Below are positions 11,223-22,058 of a DNA stretch of 64,000 bases, in pieces. The stretch comes from Pelagibacteraceae bacterium AG-337-G06. Lineage in GTDB: Bacteria > Pseudomonadota > Alphaproteobacteria > Pelagibacterales > AG-422-B15. The translations under genes were made by a program, and so were the position numbers. The DNA is taken from NCBI GenBank assembly GCA_003282175.1, contig QBZX01000003.1:95309-159308 (forward strand), given 5' to 3'. A model generated the notes under the pieces. The model did not search any database. It worked only from the letters and a program-made list of their open reading frames with translations, and was not told the DNA's origin. The stretch's first letter is position 1. Each line of letters opens with the position of its first letter.

Positions 11223-11720
11223 ATGAACAAATACAAACCTGGCCTGCTCAAAGAAAAATACCGAAGAGGTGTAGGTATGATGATTATTAATAAAAATAAA
11301 GAAATATTTATTGGTCAAAGATTTGAAAAAGATAAATCCGCCTGGCAGATGCCTCAAGGAGGTATTGATAAGGGAGAAAAAACTATTGACGCTGTTATAC
11401 GAGAGATGAACGAGGAAACCGGTATCAAAAAAAACTTTAAAATACTCTATGAAACCAAAATATGGCATTACTATAAACTGCCTATTTATTTACAAAAAAA
11501 ATTATGGGGTGGAAAGTTTGTAGGGCAAAAGCAAAAATGGTTTTTGATTGATTTTAAAGGTAAGGACAGTGAAATTAATATACAAACGAAAAAGCCTGAG
11601 TTTAAAAAATGGAAATGGACTTCTTCGAAGAAAATGATGGAATTAATAGTGCCTTTTAAAAAAAAACTATATGCCAACGTGGTATCTGAAATGGTGGAAG
11701 AATTAAATAAGAATAATTAA
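11223..11720 (+). CDS. rppH: RNA pyrophosphohydrolase (Nudix)
   Basis: It removes pyrophosphate from 5-prime triphosphate RNA ends to start mRNA decay. The Nudix box is complete: GGIDKGEKTIDAVIREMNEETGI. The N-terminus YRRGVGMMIINKNKEIFIGQR and the block AWQMPQGGIDKGE are characteristic of RppH rather than other Nudix enzymes. The 165 residues are full length. It is last in the plus-strand operon and converges on atpC with only 16 bases between the stop codons; no strong terminator hairpin is visible there. Confidence 0.94.
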   Translation: MNKYKPGLLKEKYRRGVGMMIINKNKEIFIGQRFEKDKSAWQMPQGGIDKGEKTIDAVIREMNEETGIKKNFKILYETKIWHYYKLPIYLQKKLWGGKFVGQKQKWFLIDFKGKDSEINIQTKKPEFKKWKWTSSKKMMELIVPFKKKLYANVVSEMVEELNKNN

Positions 11721-11736
11721 GTTATTATTGGCTTTA

Positions 11737-11997
11737 CTACTCGCTCACAATTCCTTCAGCTACTACAAGCAACTTATTTTCTGAGAATTTTACAAACCCT
11801 TTATTTACATTAAAAGAATTTGTATCTTTATCTGAGGTAACAACGATTGTACCTGGTCTGAGTGAAGTTATTATATTGGCGTGATTAGCTAAAAAGCCAA
11901 TATCACCCTCTATACCCGGAACTACCACCATAGATGCTTCTCCATCTAGGTAGGTCTGCTCAGGCGTAACAACACTAAAATTAAATGAATCAGACAC
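11737..11997 (-). CDS. atpC: F1-ATPase epsilon subunit, N-terminal domain only
   Basis: This is the epsilon subunit of the central stalk. The beta-sandwich domain is present (FSVVTPEQTYLDGEASMVVVPGIEGDIGFLANHANIIT), but the protein ends at residue 86 with TAG, where most epsilon subunits continue into a helical hairpin to about 130-140 residues. The helical part is the ATP-hydrolysis brake in many bacteria, so it is missing here. The start is GTG, four bases after the atpD stop. I see no frameshifted remnant downstream, since rppH occupies that sequence on the other strand. Confidence 0.92.
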   Translation of the reverse strand: MSDSFNFSVVTPEQTYLDGEASMVVVPGIEGDIGFLANHANIITSLRPGTIVVTSDKDTNSFNVNKGFVKFSENKLLVVAEGIVSE

Positions 11998-12001
11998 TTA
12001 T

Positions 12002-14325
<2,324 letters not shown>

Positions 14326-14336
14326 TTTTGTTTACT

Positions 14337-15863
14337 CTATCTGTTTTTTTTGAATTCTTCGATGATAGTACTTAACTTTGAAGCAACATCATCCTCAAGA
14401 TTACCTGAGCTATTAATTGCTTCAATTATATCTCCATGTGAAGATTTAATGAGTTCAAAAAGATCCTTCTCAAAATCTTTAATTAAATTTAGCTCTAAGT
14501 CATCGAGGTAACCATTAACACCCGTAAAAATTGAAACAACCTGTTCAGCGATCGTCATGGGCGAATATTGATTTTGTTTTAAGAGCTCAGTTAATTTAGA
14601 GCCTCGATTCAATAATTTTTGGGTTGATGCATCAAGGTCTGATCCAAACTGGGCAAATGCTGCCATTTCGCGATATTGAGCAAGCTCCAATTTAATTGAA
14701 CCAGCCACCTTTTTCATTGCTTTTGTTTGAGCAGCAGAACCAACACGAGAAACACTTAGTCCCACATTCACTGCAGGACGTATTCCTTGGTTGAATAGTT
14801 CTGTTTCTAAGAAAATTTGTCCATCAGTTATCGAAATAACATTAGTTGGAATGAAGGCACTCACATCATTGGCCTGTGTCTCAATTACTGGCAATGCAGT
14901 TAGAGAACCTCCGCCACTTTCATCATTTAATTTTGCAGCTCGTTCAAGTAATCTACTGTGAAGATAGAAAACGTCACCAGGAAATGCTTCACGTCCAGGG
15001 GGTCTTCTAAGTAAAAGTGACATTTGACGGTAAGCAACTGCTTGTTTTGAAAGATCATCATAAATGATTAGAGCATGCATGCCATTGTCCCTAAAATATT
15101 CACCCATAGAACAGCCAGTATATGGCGCAAGGAATTGAAGTGGAGCTGCATCACTCGCGGTTGCGGCTACAACAGTTGTATACTCCATTGCTCCTGCATC
15201 CTCCAAAGTTTTTACAGTCTGAGCGATTGAGGATCTTTTTTGCCCGATACCTACATATATACAATACAGTTTTTTTGATTCATCATCTGACTCATTTATT
15301 GTTTTCTGATTTATTATGGTATCAATTGCAATAGCAGTTTTTCCTGTTTGCCTGTCTCCAATAATTAATTCTCTTTGACCTCTTCCAACAGGTATAAGAC
15401 TATCAATAGCTTTTAAACCTGTCTGCATTGGTTCTGACACTGATTTTCTTGGAATAATTCCTGGAGCTTTTACTTCAATTCTACTTCTATTTTCCGAGTC
15501 AATGTTGCCTTTTCCATCTATCGGATTTCCTAACGCATCAACTACTCTACCTAGTAGTTCCTTACCTACTGGTACATCAACAATTGCATTAGTTCGCTTA
15601 ACAGTGTCTCCCTCTTTAATATTTGCATCACTTCCAAATAAAACTACACCAACATTATCATCTTCAAGATTCAAAGCCATTCCCTTAGTTCCATCGTCAA
15701 AGAGAACCATTTCACCAGCTTGAACATTGTCTAATCCATATATTCTTGCAATTCCATCTCCGATTGATAATACCTGTCCAACTTCACTGATTTCAGAATC
15801 AGAACCAAAGTTTTTAATTTCTTCTTTTAAGATTTTTGATATTTCTGAAGGTTGTATATCCAT
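14337..15863 (-). CDS. atpA: F1-ATPase alpha subunit
   Basis: The non-catalytic nucleotide-binding subunit. The P-loop is [14 protein letters not shown] and the family block [15 protein letters not shown] is intact in the form RGQRELII. The arginine-finger region [17 protein letters not shown] is present. The 508 residues are full length. Its ATG follows the atpH stop directly, so the two are translationally coupled. Confidence 0.99.
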   Translation of the reverse strand: MDIQPSEISKILKEEIKNFGSDSEISEVGQVLSIGDGIARIYGLDNVQAGEMVLFDDGTKGMALNLEDDNVGVVLFGSDANIKEGDTVKRTNAIVDVPVGKELLGRVVDALGNPIDGKGNIDSENRSRIEVKAPGIIPRKSVSEPMQTGLKAIDSLIPVGRGQRELIIGDRQTGKTAIAIDTIINQKTINESDDESKKLYCIYVGIGQKRSSIAQTVKTLEDAGAMEYTTVVAATASDAAPLQFLAPYTGCSMGEYFRDNGMHALIIYDDLSKQAVAYRQMSLLLRRPPGREAFPGDVFYLHSRLLERAAKLNDESGGGSLTALPVIETQANDVSAFIPTNVISITDGQIFLETELFNQGIRPAVNVGLSVSRVGSAAQTKAMKKVAGSIKLELAQYREMAAFAQFGSDLDASTQKLLNRGSKLTELLKQNQYSPMTIAEQVVSIFTGVNGYLDDLELNLIKDFEKDLFELIKSSHGDIIEAINSSGNLEDDVASKLSTIIEEFKKNR

Positions 15864-16424
15864 TTAAGCGACCTCTTTCATTTTTTCTTTTAATAGTTGT
15901 AATTGGTTTTTAATACTGCTGTCAATCATTTGACTGCCAACTTGAATTTTTAATCCTCCGATTAGTTCTGGCTCGATATTTAATTGTATATTGAAATCAG
16001 CGTTAAATTTATCTTTTAACTTTGAACTAATATCAGCTAACTGAGCATCAGTTAGCGCATAAGCAGAAGATACGGTTGCTACTCTTTCACCTTTTAGTGA
16101 AGCTAATAAGTTCCCAAATGTTCCTATAATTTCTAAGAGATAATTGACACGATTTTTTTTAATAATGACACCAATGAAATTTGATACAAGTTTTGATAAT
16201 TCAATTTTTTCTGCGATAGTTTCAAAAAGTTTTATTTTATTTGATTTGCTTACTGAAGGGTTTAATATGACAGATAGAACATCTTGATCTTCTTGTAAAA
16301 TTTCCTTAATCCTTGTTAACTCATTAGATACTGAATCTAATACTTTAGCCTCTTTGGCCAACTGAAACAACGCGTTAGCATACCGGTCAACAGCTGCTAT
16401 TTGGTAAGTATTAACTTTTGACAT
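15864..16424 (-). CDS. atpH: F1-ATPase delta subunit
   Basis: It links the F1 head to the peripheral stalk. The N-terminal helical domain has VDRYANALFQLAKE, and the C-terminal part has the conserved IEPELIGGLKIQVGSQMIDSSIK. The 186 residues are normal. It is first in the atpHAGDC operon. The F0 genes (a, b, b-prime, c) are not in the window; a split F1/F0 arrangement is common in alphaproteobacteria. Confidence 0.95.
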   Translation of the reverse strand: MSKVNTYQIAAVDRYANALFQLAKEAKVLDSVSNELTRIKEILQEDQDVLSVILNPSVSKSNKIKLFETIAEKIELSKLVSNFIGVIIKKNRVNYLLEIIGTFGNLLASLKGERVATVSSAYALTDAQLADISSKLKDKFNADFNIQLNIEPELIGGLKIQVGSQMIDSSIKNQLQLLKEKMKEVA

Positions 16425-16509
16425 TATCCATTAAATTTTTGAAATTTCAGTCATTGCGTACCATTAACTCTTACTTTTTTCAAGCATTGGAATGTCGCAT
16501 TCACAACTA

Positions 16510-16539
16510 ATTATACAAAGCTGTAGGGATCGATATCAA
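16510..16539 (-). promoter_or_regulatory. Candidate sigma70 promoter for atpHAGDC
   Basis: On the minus strand TTGATA (16539-16534) is followed after 18 bases by a perfect TATAAT (16515-16510). The elements overlap the last codons and stop of priA, giving a predicted leader of about 80 bases before atpH. The position makes functional sense, since it gives the ATPase genes expression independent of priA. It is motif-based only. Confidence 0.5.
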
Positions 16540-18505
16540 CTGATATATTTACATTTGGAAGCGTCTTAGACCTGGATAGCCAAGTCTCAACAATTTTTTG
16601 CATATTTCTGGCTTTTTTATCATGTATTAAAAACCTTTGCCGATGACGTCCTTTTAATTTGGAAAGCGGTGCTGGAGCAGGTCCATAAACTTCTAATTCT
16701 GGGATCTTGGGAGTGGAATTATATAATATGCTGCATTGGCTTCTGACCCTCTCAATATTATTGCCACTAACAATAATTGCTGCCATTTTTCCAAGAGGTG
16801 GAAGCTTATTATCAACTCGATAATTAATTTCATTTTCATAAAATTCATCTCTATTTAATGAGGACAATGCTTGTATAGTTTCATTATTTGGATGATAAGT
16901 TTGTATGAATACCGATCCCTCCAATTCTGCCCTACCTGCTCTACCCGCAACTTGGTAAAGAGCTTGATAAGTTTTCTCCGAAGCTCTTAGGTCACCTCCT
17001 CTAAGAGACATATCGGCATCAATTATGCCAACGCATGTTAAACGTGGAAAATGATATCCCTTAGTAATCAATTGTGTTCCGATAATAATGTTATAATTAT
17101 TTTCTTTGATTTCTCGAATACGCTCATCAAGTTCAATTTGAGACTTTATATGATCACTCGAAAATAAACATATTTTAGCAACTGGAAATAATTTTGTAAT
17201 TTCAGTATAAATTTTCTCTATACCGGCACCATAATCAATAAATTGTTGATCATCATTATCACATGATGGACAATTAAGTCCGAACGATTTAACACTATGT
17301 CCACAATGATGACATAATAAATTTTTATTTTTTATATGTTCTACAAGATAGCTTGTACAATTTTTACACGTAAATTTATAACCACATGATTTGCATATGA
17401 CTACAGGCGCATAACCTCTTTTATTAATGTATAGAAGTGCCTGGCTTTGATTAGATATTGTTTTTTCAATTGCATTCCTGAGTGGATTAGACACCCATTG
17501 ATCTTTTCTTAATTTTTCTTTTCGCATGTCGATGATTTTTATTTTATTTTCTACATTGCTGAAAAATTTATTTTTAATAGATACTTTGTGATATTTTTTC
17601 TTGAATACATTAAATATTGTTTCTAATGATGGTGTTGCACTAGTTAAAATTAATGGGATATTTTCTATAGATGCTTTAACTACTGACATATCTCTCGCAT
17701 GATAAATTCCTTTCTCCTCTTGCTTGTAAGAAGTGTCATGCTCTTCATCAAGAATTATCATACCTAATTTCTTATAGGGCAAAAAAAGTGCTGATCTTGC
17801 CCCAACAATGATCTTGGATGTTCCATTGATTATATTTTTTAACGTTTTGGTCTTCATGCTTGCACTTATCTTTGAATGCCAAACGTCAGGAGTAAATCTA
17901 AACCTTTCTTCAATTCTTTTAACAAAATCACTTGTTAAAGAAACTTCTGGAAACATAATTAATACTTGTTCTTTTTCAGTTAAATAATTTTTTAAAACGC
18001 TGAAATAAACTTCAGTTTTTCCTGATCCTGGGACACCATCTAATAAGATTGTGCTGTAATCTCGTCTAGATGATATTTTTAAAATTTTTTCGCTTGCCCT
18101 TTTCTGCTCAATATTGAGTTCAATTATTTTTTCTTGGGTAGCTATATTTTCACTTGGTATATCAATCTTCTTTTTATCAAAGTAAGTTTTTGAATGAGAT
18201 AATATCATTTTCAGAACTAGACCTCTTTGTATTGCATTATAACTACTTACCCATTCCAAAAATTTAAGCATTTTTGAAGTAAGCCGGTGCGCATCAGAAA
18301 CCTTCTCAATCTCTTTTATTTTAATTTTATTTGGCGCATAATTTTCTAGAACAGCAGTAATTACTCCTACTTTAAGACTCGAACGTAAAGAAGCTTGAAC
18401 AATCGAGCCTATCTTAGGCTTACTCTTACTTATTAGTTTATAAGTAAAGTCTTCACTAATATTGTGAGCAAATAAAATATTTACGTAAAAAAGATCTTTT
18501 GACAT
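16511..18505 (-). CDS. priA: Primosomal replication restart helicase PriA
   Basis: An ATP-dependent 3-to-5 DNA helicase that reloads the replisome at stalled forks. Visible parts are Walker A (GVPGSGKTEVY), the DEEHD Walker B box, the zinc-binding cysteine pairs CKSCGYKFTCKNC and CHHCGH...CPSC, and the helicase motif YQVAGRAGRAELEG. I start at the ATG at 18505 (MSKDLFYVNI), giving 664 residues. The track's 126 extra N-terminal residues lie antisense to the transaldolase gene and are not real. It lies next to xerC and a transaldolase gene, an arrangement I have met in other alphaproteobacteria. Confidence 0.95.
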   Translation of the reverse strand: MSKDLFYVNILFAHNISEDFTYKLISKSKPKIGSIVQASLRSSLKVGVITAVLENYAPNKIKIKEIEKVSDAHRLTSKMLKFLEWVSSYNAIQRGLVLKMILSHSKTYFDKKKIDIPSENIATQEKIIELNIEQKRASEKILKISSRRDYSTILLDGVPGSGKTEVYFSVLKNYLTEKEQVLIMFPEVSLTSDFVKRIEERFRFTPDVWHSKISASMKTKTLKNIINGTSKIIVGARSALFLPYKKLGMIILDEEHDTSYKQEEKGIYHARDMSVVKASIENIPLILTSATPSLETIFNVFKKKYHKVSIKNKFFSNVENKIKIIDMRKEKLRKDQWVSNPLRNAIEKTISNQSQALLYINKRGYAPVVICKSCGYKFTCKNCTSYLVEHIKNKNLLCHHCGHSVKSFGLNCPSCDNDDQQFIDYGAGIEKIYTEITKLFPVAKICLFSSDHIKSQIELDERIREIKENNYNIIIGTQLITKGYHFPRLTCVGIIDADMSLRGGDLRASEKTYQALYQVAGRAGRAELEGSVFIQTYHPNNETIQALSSLNRDEFYENEINYRVDNKLPPLGKMAAIIVSGNNIERVRSQCSILYNSTPKIPELEVYGPAPAPLSKLKGRHRQRFLIHDKKARNMQKIVETWLSRSKTLPNVNISVDIDPYSFV

Positions 18506-18509
18506 ACAT

Positions 18510-18538
18510 TTGGTCTGATTCTTTATTTGTGCTATAAA
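18510..18538 (+). promoter_or_regulatory. Candidate promoter for the transaldolase gene
   Basis: TTGGTC at 18510-18515 and TATAAA at 18533-18538 are spaced by 17 bases, in the 58-base divergent gap between priA and tal. The -10 box is good and the -35 box is weak. The predicted transcript starts about 20 bases before the tal ATG. Confidence 0.4.
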
Positions 18539-18563
18539 TATATCAGCCAAAAATATAAATGTT

Positions 18564-19220
18564 ATGGAATTCTTTTTAGATACTGCTGATGTTAAGTTGA
18601 TTAAAGAGCTAAACAAAACAGGTTTGATTAATGGAATTACAACAAACCCGTCGCTAGTTGCTAAGTCTGGAAAGAATTTTTTAGAAATCCTGAAAGAAAT
18701 TACTAAAATTATAAAAGGACCAATAAGTGCCGAAGTTACAGCGCTCGATACAAAAGGCATGATCGCAGAAGCAAATAAGCTTAAAAAAATATCTAAAAAT
18801 ATTGTTATTAAGTTACCTCTAACAGAAAATGGATTAAAAGCATGCAAGTCTCTTTCAAAAAGAAAAATTAAAACTAATGTCACATTATGTTTTTCAGCGG
18901 CTCAAGCATTGTTAGCCGCAAAATGTGGAGCCACTTATATATCCCCTTTTGTAGGGCGGCTTGATGATATTGGTGAAAACGGTATGGAATTGATTCAACA
19001 AATAAAATCTATTTATTCAAATTACAAAAATTTAAATACTAAAATATTAGTAGCATCCGTAAGAAATGCTGATCATGTCATAAAGTCAGCTATCATAGGA
19101 GCTGATGTTGTAACTTTACCTCCTGACACACTCATGGAACTTTATAACCATCCTCTTACAAAAAAAGGTTTAGATGCTTTCCTTAGTGATTGGAAAAAGA
19201 CGAAACAATCAATTGTTTAA
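18564..19220 (+). CDS. tal: Transaldolase, short TalC/fructose-6-phosphate aldolase-like type
   Basis: It transfers the dihydroxyacetone unit in the non-oxidative pentose phosphate pathway. The N-terminus [16 protein letters not shown] with GITTNPSL, the Schiff-base lysine 83 in [14 protein letters not shown], and [13 protein letters not shown] identify the small decameric subfamily. The 218 residues match it. Members act either as transaldolase or as fructose-6-phosphate aldolase; sequence alone does not settle which, but most annotated alphaproteobacterial members are treated as transaldolases. It is followed four bases later by xerC. Confidence 0.93.
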   Translation: MEFFLDTADVKLIKELNKTGLINGITTNPSLVAKSGKNFLEILKEITKIIKGPISAEVTALDTKGMIAEANKLKKISKNIVIKLPLTENGLKACKSLSKRKIKTNVTLCFSAAQALLAAKCGATYISPFVGRLDDIGENGMELIQQIKSIYSNYKNLNTKILVASVRNADHVIKSAIIGADVVTLPPDTLMELYNHPLTKKGLDAFLSDWKKTKQSIV

Positions 19221-19224
19221 ATAA

Positions 19225-20142
19225 GTGAATAAATATATTGAAGATGCATTTACTAACTGGCTAGGAAATTTAAAAGAAGTAAGAAATCTTAGTGATAATA
19301 CACTGATAAGTTACAAACACGACGTAAAAAGTTTTATAGAGTTCATGAGTACTCATACGGGTTCAGAAGTTTCAATAAAATACCTCAATGATATGAAAAT
19401 TTCTGATTTTAGAAGTTTTCTCTCTTACCTAAGAAATAAAGATATAAGCTCCACATCCATAGCAAGAATAATATCGTCTTTAAAATCTTTCTTTAATTAT
19501 TTGCTAAATACAAATTTAATTGAAAGCACTGTTGTTCAGTCTTTAAGAACACCTAAGCAAAAAAAATCTTTACCGAGACCCATTTCATCCGAACTTGCAA
19601 TTGAAACTATTAAACATGCTCAAGATATGGAGAAAGAGAAATGGATAGGATTGAGAAATAAATCAATTTTAATGCTCTTATATGGATGTGGGTTAAGAAT
19701 TTCTGAAGCACTAAACTTAAATTTTGAAGATATAAATGAAAATGACTACTTAATAATTAAAGGAAAAGGAAATAAGGAACGCATGGTACCGTTAATGGAC
19801 TATGTAAAAAATGATATCGAAAATTATATACATGAGTGTCCTAAAAATTTCATGAAAGATGATCCTTTGTTTGTTGGCAAAAGATTGGACCGCCTTAGCC
19901 CCAGAATAATACAATATGTCTTAGAAAAGATTAGACACAATTTATCTCTTCCTGAAACTGCAACTCCTCATGCGCTTAGGCACAGCTTTGCGACTCATCT
20001 GCTTAATTCAGGTGGCGATTTAAGAACAATACAAGAATTATTGGGGCATAGTAGCTTGTCTACTACTCAAAAATATACAAAGGTTGAAACAGAAAAGCTA
20101 TATGACGCTTACTCAAAGACTCATCCTCTTGCTAAGAAGTAA
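19225..20142 (+). CDS. xerC: Tyrosine recombinase XerC-like
   Basis: A chromosome-dimer resolution recombinase acting at dif with a partner Xer protein. The N-terminal SAM-like DNA-binding domain (residues 1-95, SDNTLISYKHDVKSF) is followed by the catalytic domain with Arg in GCGLRISEAL, the Lys in IKGKGNKERMVPL, HALRHSFATHLL, LLGHSSLSTTQKY with the nucleophilic tyrosine. The start is GTG. The 305 residues are full length. I call it XerC rather than XerD on its priA linkage and size; this subclass assignment is inference. It is a housekeeping gene, with no sign of an integrated element nearby. Confidence 0.88.
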   Translation: MNKYIEDAFTNWLGNLKEVRNLSDNTLISYKHDVKSFIEFMSTHTGSEVSIKYLNDMKISDFRSFLSYLRNKDISSTSIARIISSLKSFFNYLLNTNLIESTVVQSLRTPKQKKSLPRPISSELAIETIKHAQDMEKEKWIGLRNKSILMLLYGCGLRISEALNLNFEDINENDYLIIKGKGNKERMVPLMDYVKNDIENYIHECPKNFMKDDPLFVGKRLDRLSPRIIQYVLEKIRHNLSLPETATPHALRHSFATHLLNSGGDLRTIQELLGHSSLSTTQKYTKVETEKLYDAYSKTHPLAKK

Positions 20143-20165
20143 ATAAATTATATATTAAATATTAA

Positions 20166-20561
20166 ATGAGTAATCCAATTCAAAAATGGCACGATGTCGT
20201 AAAGCTAAGAGATTATAATACTCTTACAGAAATTATACATGACGATGCAATTTTCTATTCACCTGTGGTCTATACGCCTCAAAAAGGAAAAGATATAACT
20301 TTGAAATATTTAATAGCAGCTTCAGAAGTATTTAATTCTTCGAGCTTTAAGTATGATAAAGAAATGATTGGTGAGAACTCTGCAAGCTTAGAATTTTCCC
20401 TAACAATTGATGATACTGATATAAATGGCATTGATCTTATTACTTGGAATAATGATGGATTAATTACTGAATTTAAGGTATTTATAAGGCCGCTTCAGGG
20501 CGTAAATTTAATACATAAAATGATGCAAGGAATGTTAGAAAGTTTTAAAAATGTCAGTTGA
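20166..20561 (+). CDS. NTF2-like/SnoaL-fold protein
   Basis: A 131-residue cytoplasmic protein with the look of the NTF2-like superfamily: an N-terminal helix (IQKWHDVVKLRDYNTLTEIIHDDAIFYSPV), then TLKYLIAASEVF and alternating strands ending in ITEFKVFIRPL. NTF2-like folds include SnoaL cyclases, ketosteroid isomerases and non-catalytic binding proteins; I cannot assign a reaction. Its stop overlaps the start of the next gene, a hydroxylase, by 11 bases, so the two are probably made together, and a lipid or isoprenoid substrate is a reasonable guess. Confidence 0.7.
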   Translation: MSNPIQKWHDVVKLRDYNTLTEIIHDDAIFYSPVVYTPQKGKDITLKYLIAASEVFNSSSFKYDKEMIGENSASLEFSLTIDDTDINGIDLITWNNDGLITEFKVFIRPLQGVNLIHKMMQGMLESFKNVS

Positions 20562-21471
20562 TTTCCTATTTCAGTACTCAGCTTTAGAACTTTTTTGGTT
20601 ATTAATGCCAATACTCTTAGCAATTGCCGTTATAGAGTCTTTAGCAATTTATTATTTTAAGTTCAAAGGAACAAACGATTTTAAAGAGTGGATTTTGAAT
20701 ATGACTATGGGAATAGTTAGCTATCCTATAAATGCAATATTTGCATTTATAACACTCGCAGCTCTTTTCTGGGCCAAAGAATTTCAAATTTATTCATTCC
20801 CATTTACATTAAGTGTACTTGTATTGTGTTTTATACTTGATGATTTAACTTTTTATATACATCACAGAATTTGTCATAGATGGCGTTGGGGATGGGGTAT
20901 GCATAGAACCCATCACTCTTCAAATAGATTCGGAATAGATGTAGGCGCTAGACAAGCCTGGACTAAGCATTTTACAGGAACCCGCATGCTTAAAATACCA
21001 CTTGTAATTATTGGTTTTGATCCAGTAATGGTTTTATTTTGCGTTTTTATAAATGGCTATTACCAGTATTTGTGTCACACCCAAACAATACATAAGCTTC
21101 CTAGGTGGTATGAATATCTATTTAATACTCCGTCTCATCACAGAGTTCATCATGCTAGAAATCCAAAATATCTTGATGCAAATTACGCTGGAACGCTTAT
21201 GCTTTGGGATAGAATGTTTGGAACGTTCGTTGCCGAAGATCCAAAAGAACCATGTGACTATGGACTAGTAGTTCCAATGACATCATTGAACCCATTACGA
21301 ATTCTATTTGAAGAATATGCAAATATTTTCAAGGATATAACAATGCGCGGCATAACTATAAAAGATAGATTTATGTATCTTTGTGGCCCTCCTGGATGGT
21401 CTCATGATGGAACAAGAAAAACATCAACAGAGATAAAAGAAGATTATTACAACGTAATAAAAAATACTTAA
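20551..21471 (+). CDS. Fatty acid hydroxylase/sterol desaturase family membrane di-iron enzyme
   Basis: A 306-residue integral membrane oxygenase. Hydrophobic segments occupy roughly residues 10-30, 50-75, 85-105 and 150-172. The eight-histidine di-iron signature is visible in HHRICHRW, HRTHHSS and HRVHHARN, with another His in CHTQTIHK. Members add hydroxyl groups or double bonds to fatty acids, sterols or carotenoids using O2. Which substrate applies here is unknown. It overlaps the NTF2-like gene upstream and the membrane protein downstream, forming a coupled trio. Confidence 0.88.
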   Translation: MSVDFLFQYSALELFWLLMPILLAIAVIESLAIYYFKFKGTNDFKEWILNMTMGIVSYPINAIFAFITLAALFWAKEFQIYSFPFTLSVLVLCFILDDLTFYIHHRICHRWRWGWGMHRTHHSSNRFGIDVGARQAWTKHFTGTRMLKIPLVIIGFDPVMVLFCVFINGYYQYLCHTQTIHKLPRWYEYLFNTPSHHRVHHARNPKYLDANYAGTLMLWDRMFGTFVAEDPKEPCDYGLVVPMTSLNPLRILFEEYANIFKDITMRGITIKDRFMYLCGPPGWSHDGTRKTSTEIKEDYYNVIKNT

Positions 21472-22058
21472 TGCTTCCAGCGCATTATGCCTACTCTGAA
21501 ATATTGATCGTTCTGGTTAGTGTTTATACTCTAACTGTGTTTTTTAAAGAAAGACAATTTTATATTTTTGCTGGCGTATTTTTGATCAGCTGTGCAGCAT
21601 TAATAGCATCTATAAGATTTGGAATAAATTACCAAAATGAATTAAAATCTTTTCATCAACTTTTATCAGCGATATCTCTATTGTTTGGCATTCCCCTAAT
21701 TGTTATAGAAATAATGAAAAGAAGTAATCTTCTTAATAACAAAGTCATTTATCTAGTTCTTCTAATCGCAATCATTATTAGTCTATTCATACTTCTTCAA
21801 GCAAAGAATTTGATAATCCTGGTAGCTGCATCTTGGTTAATAATAGGTGTAATTTTTTCGATACTTATTTCGAGAGAGAGTGCCTTGACGAGAATTGTCT
21901 CAGGTATTTTTTTTTCACTCATCATTATAAACTTAATATTAAGAAGAATGGAGCTATTTGACCCCTCTGCTAGCTGGCACTTGTATCACATTGGTATTGC
22001 TGTTTGGCTGTATCTACTTACAAGAATCTTAGAGCAGAAAGAGACTAAATATGTATAG
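21471..22058 (+). CDS. Multi-pass membrane protein of unknown function
   Basis: A 195-residue, very hydrophobic protein with about seven predicted membrane segments (near residues 9-25, 31-48, 62-80, 92-111, 114-132, 138-157 and 172-188). I do not recognise a named family. A C-terminal WHLYHIG motif and an isolated His in the third segment are loosely reminiscent of seven-helix CREST-type hydrolases, but the Asp/Ser pattern is not convincing. The ATG shares one base with the hydroxylase stop, so it should be co-expressed with it. Its end overlaps the convergent lpd gene by 14 bases. Confidence 0.7.
   Translation: MLPAHYAYSEILIVLVSVYTLTVFFKERQFYIFAGVFLISCAALIASIRFGINYQNELKSFHQLLSAISLLFGIPLIVIEIMKRSNLLNNKVIYLVLLIAIIISLFILLQAKNLIILVAASWLIIGVIFSILISRESALTRIVSGIFFSLIIINLILRRMELFDPSASWHLYHIGIAVWLYLLTRILEQKETKYV

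Noticed and set aside
11721-11736. Two-way terminator between rppH and atpC
   Set aside because: Only a five-base A/T inverted repeat is present in the 16-base gap.
18506-18883. N-terminal extension of PriA by 126 residues in the ORF track
   Set aside because: It is antisense to the well-supported transaldolase gene, and PriA-like sequence begins at the ATG at 18505.
19225-20142. Tyrosine recombinase as a mark of an integrated element
   Set aside because: It is linked to priA and transaldolase, is a housekeeping Xer by sequence, and has no att repeats, tRNA or phage genes around it.
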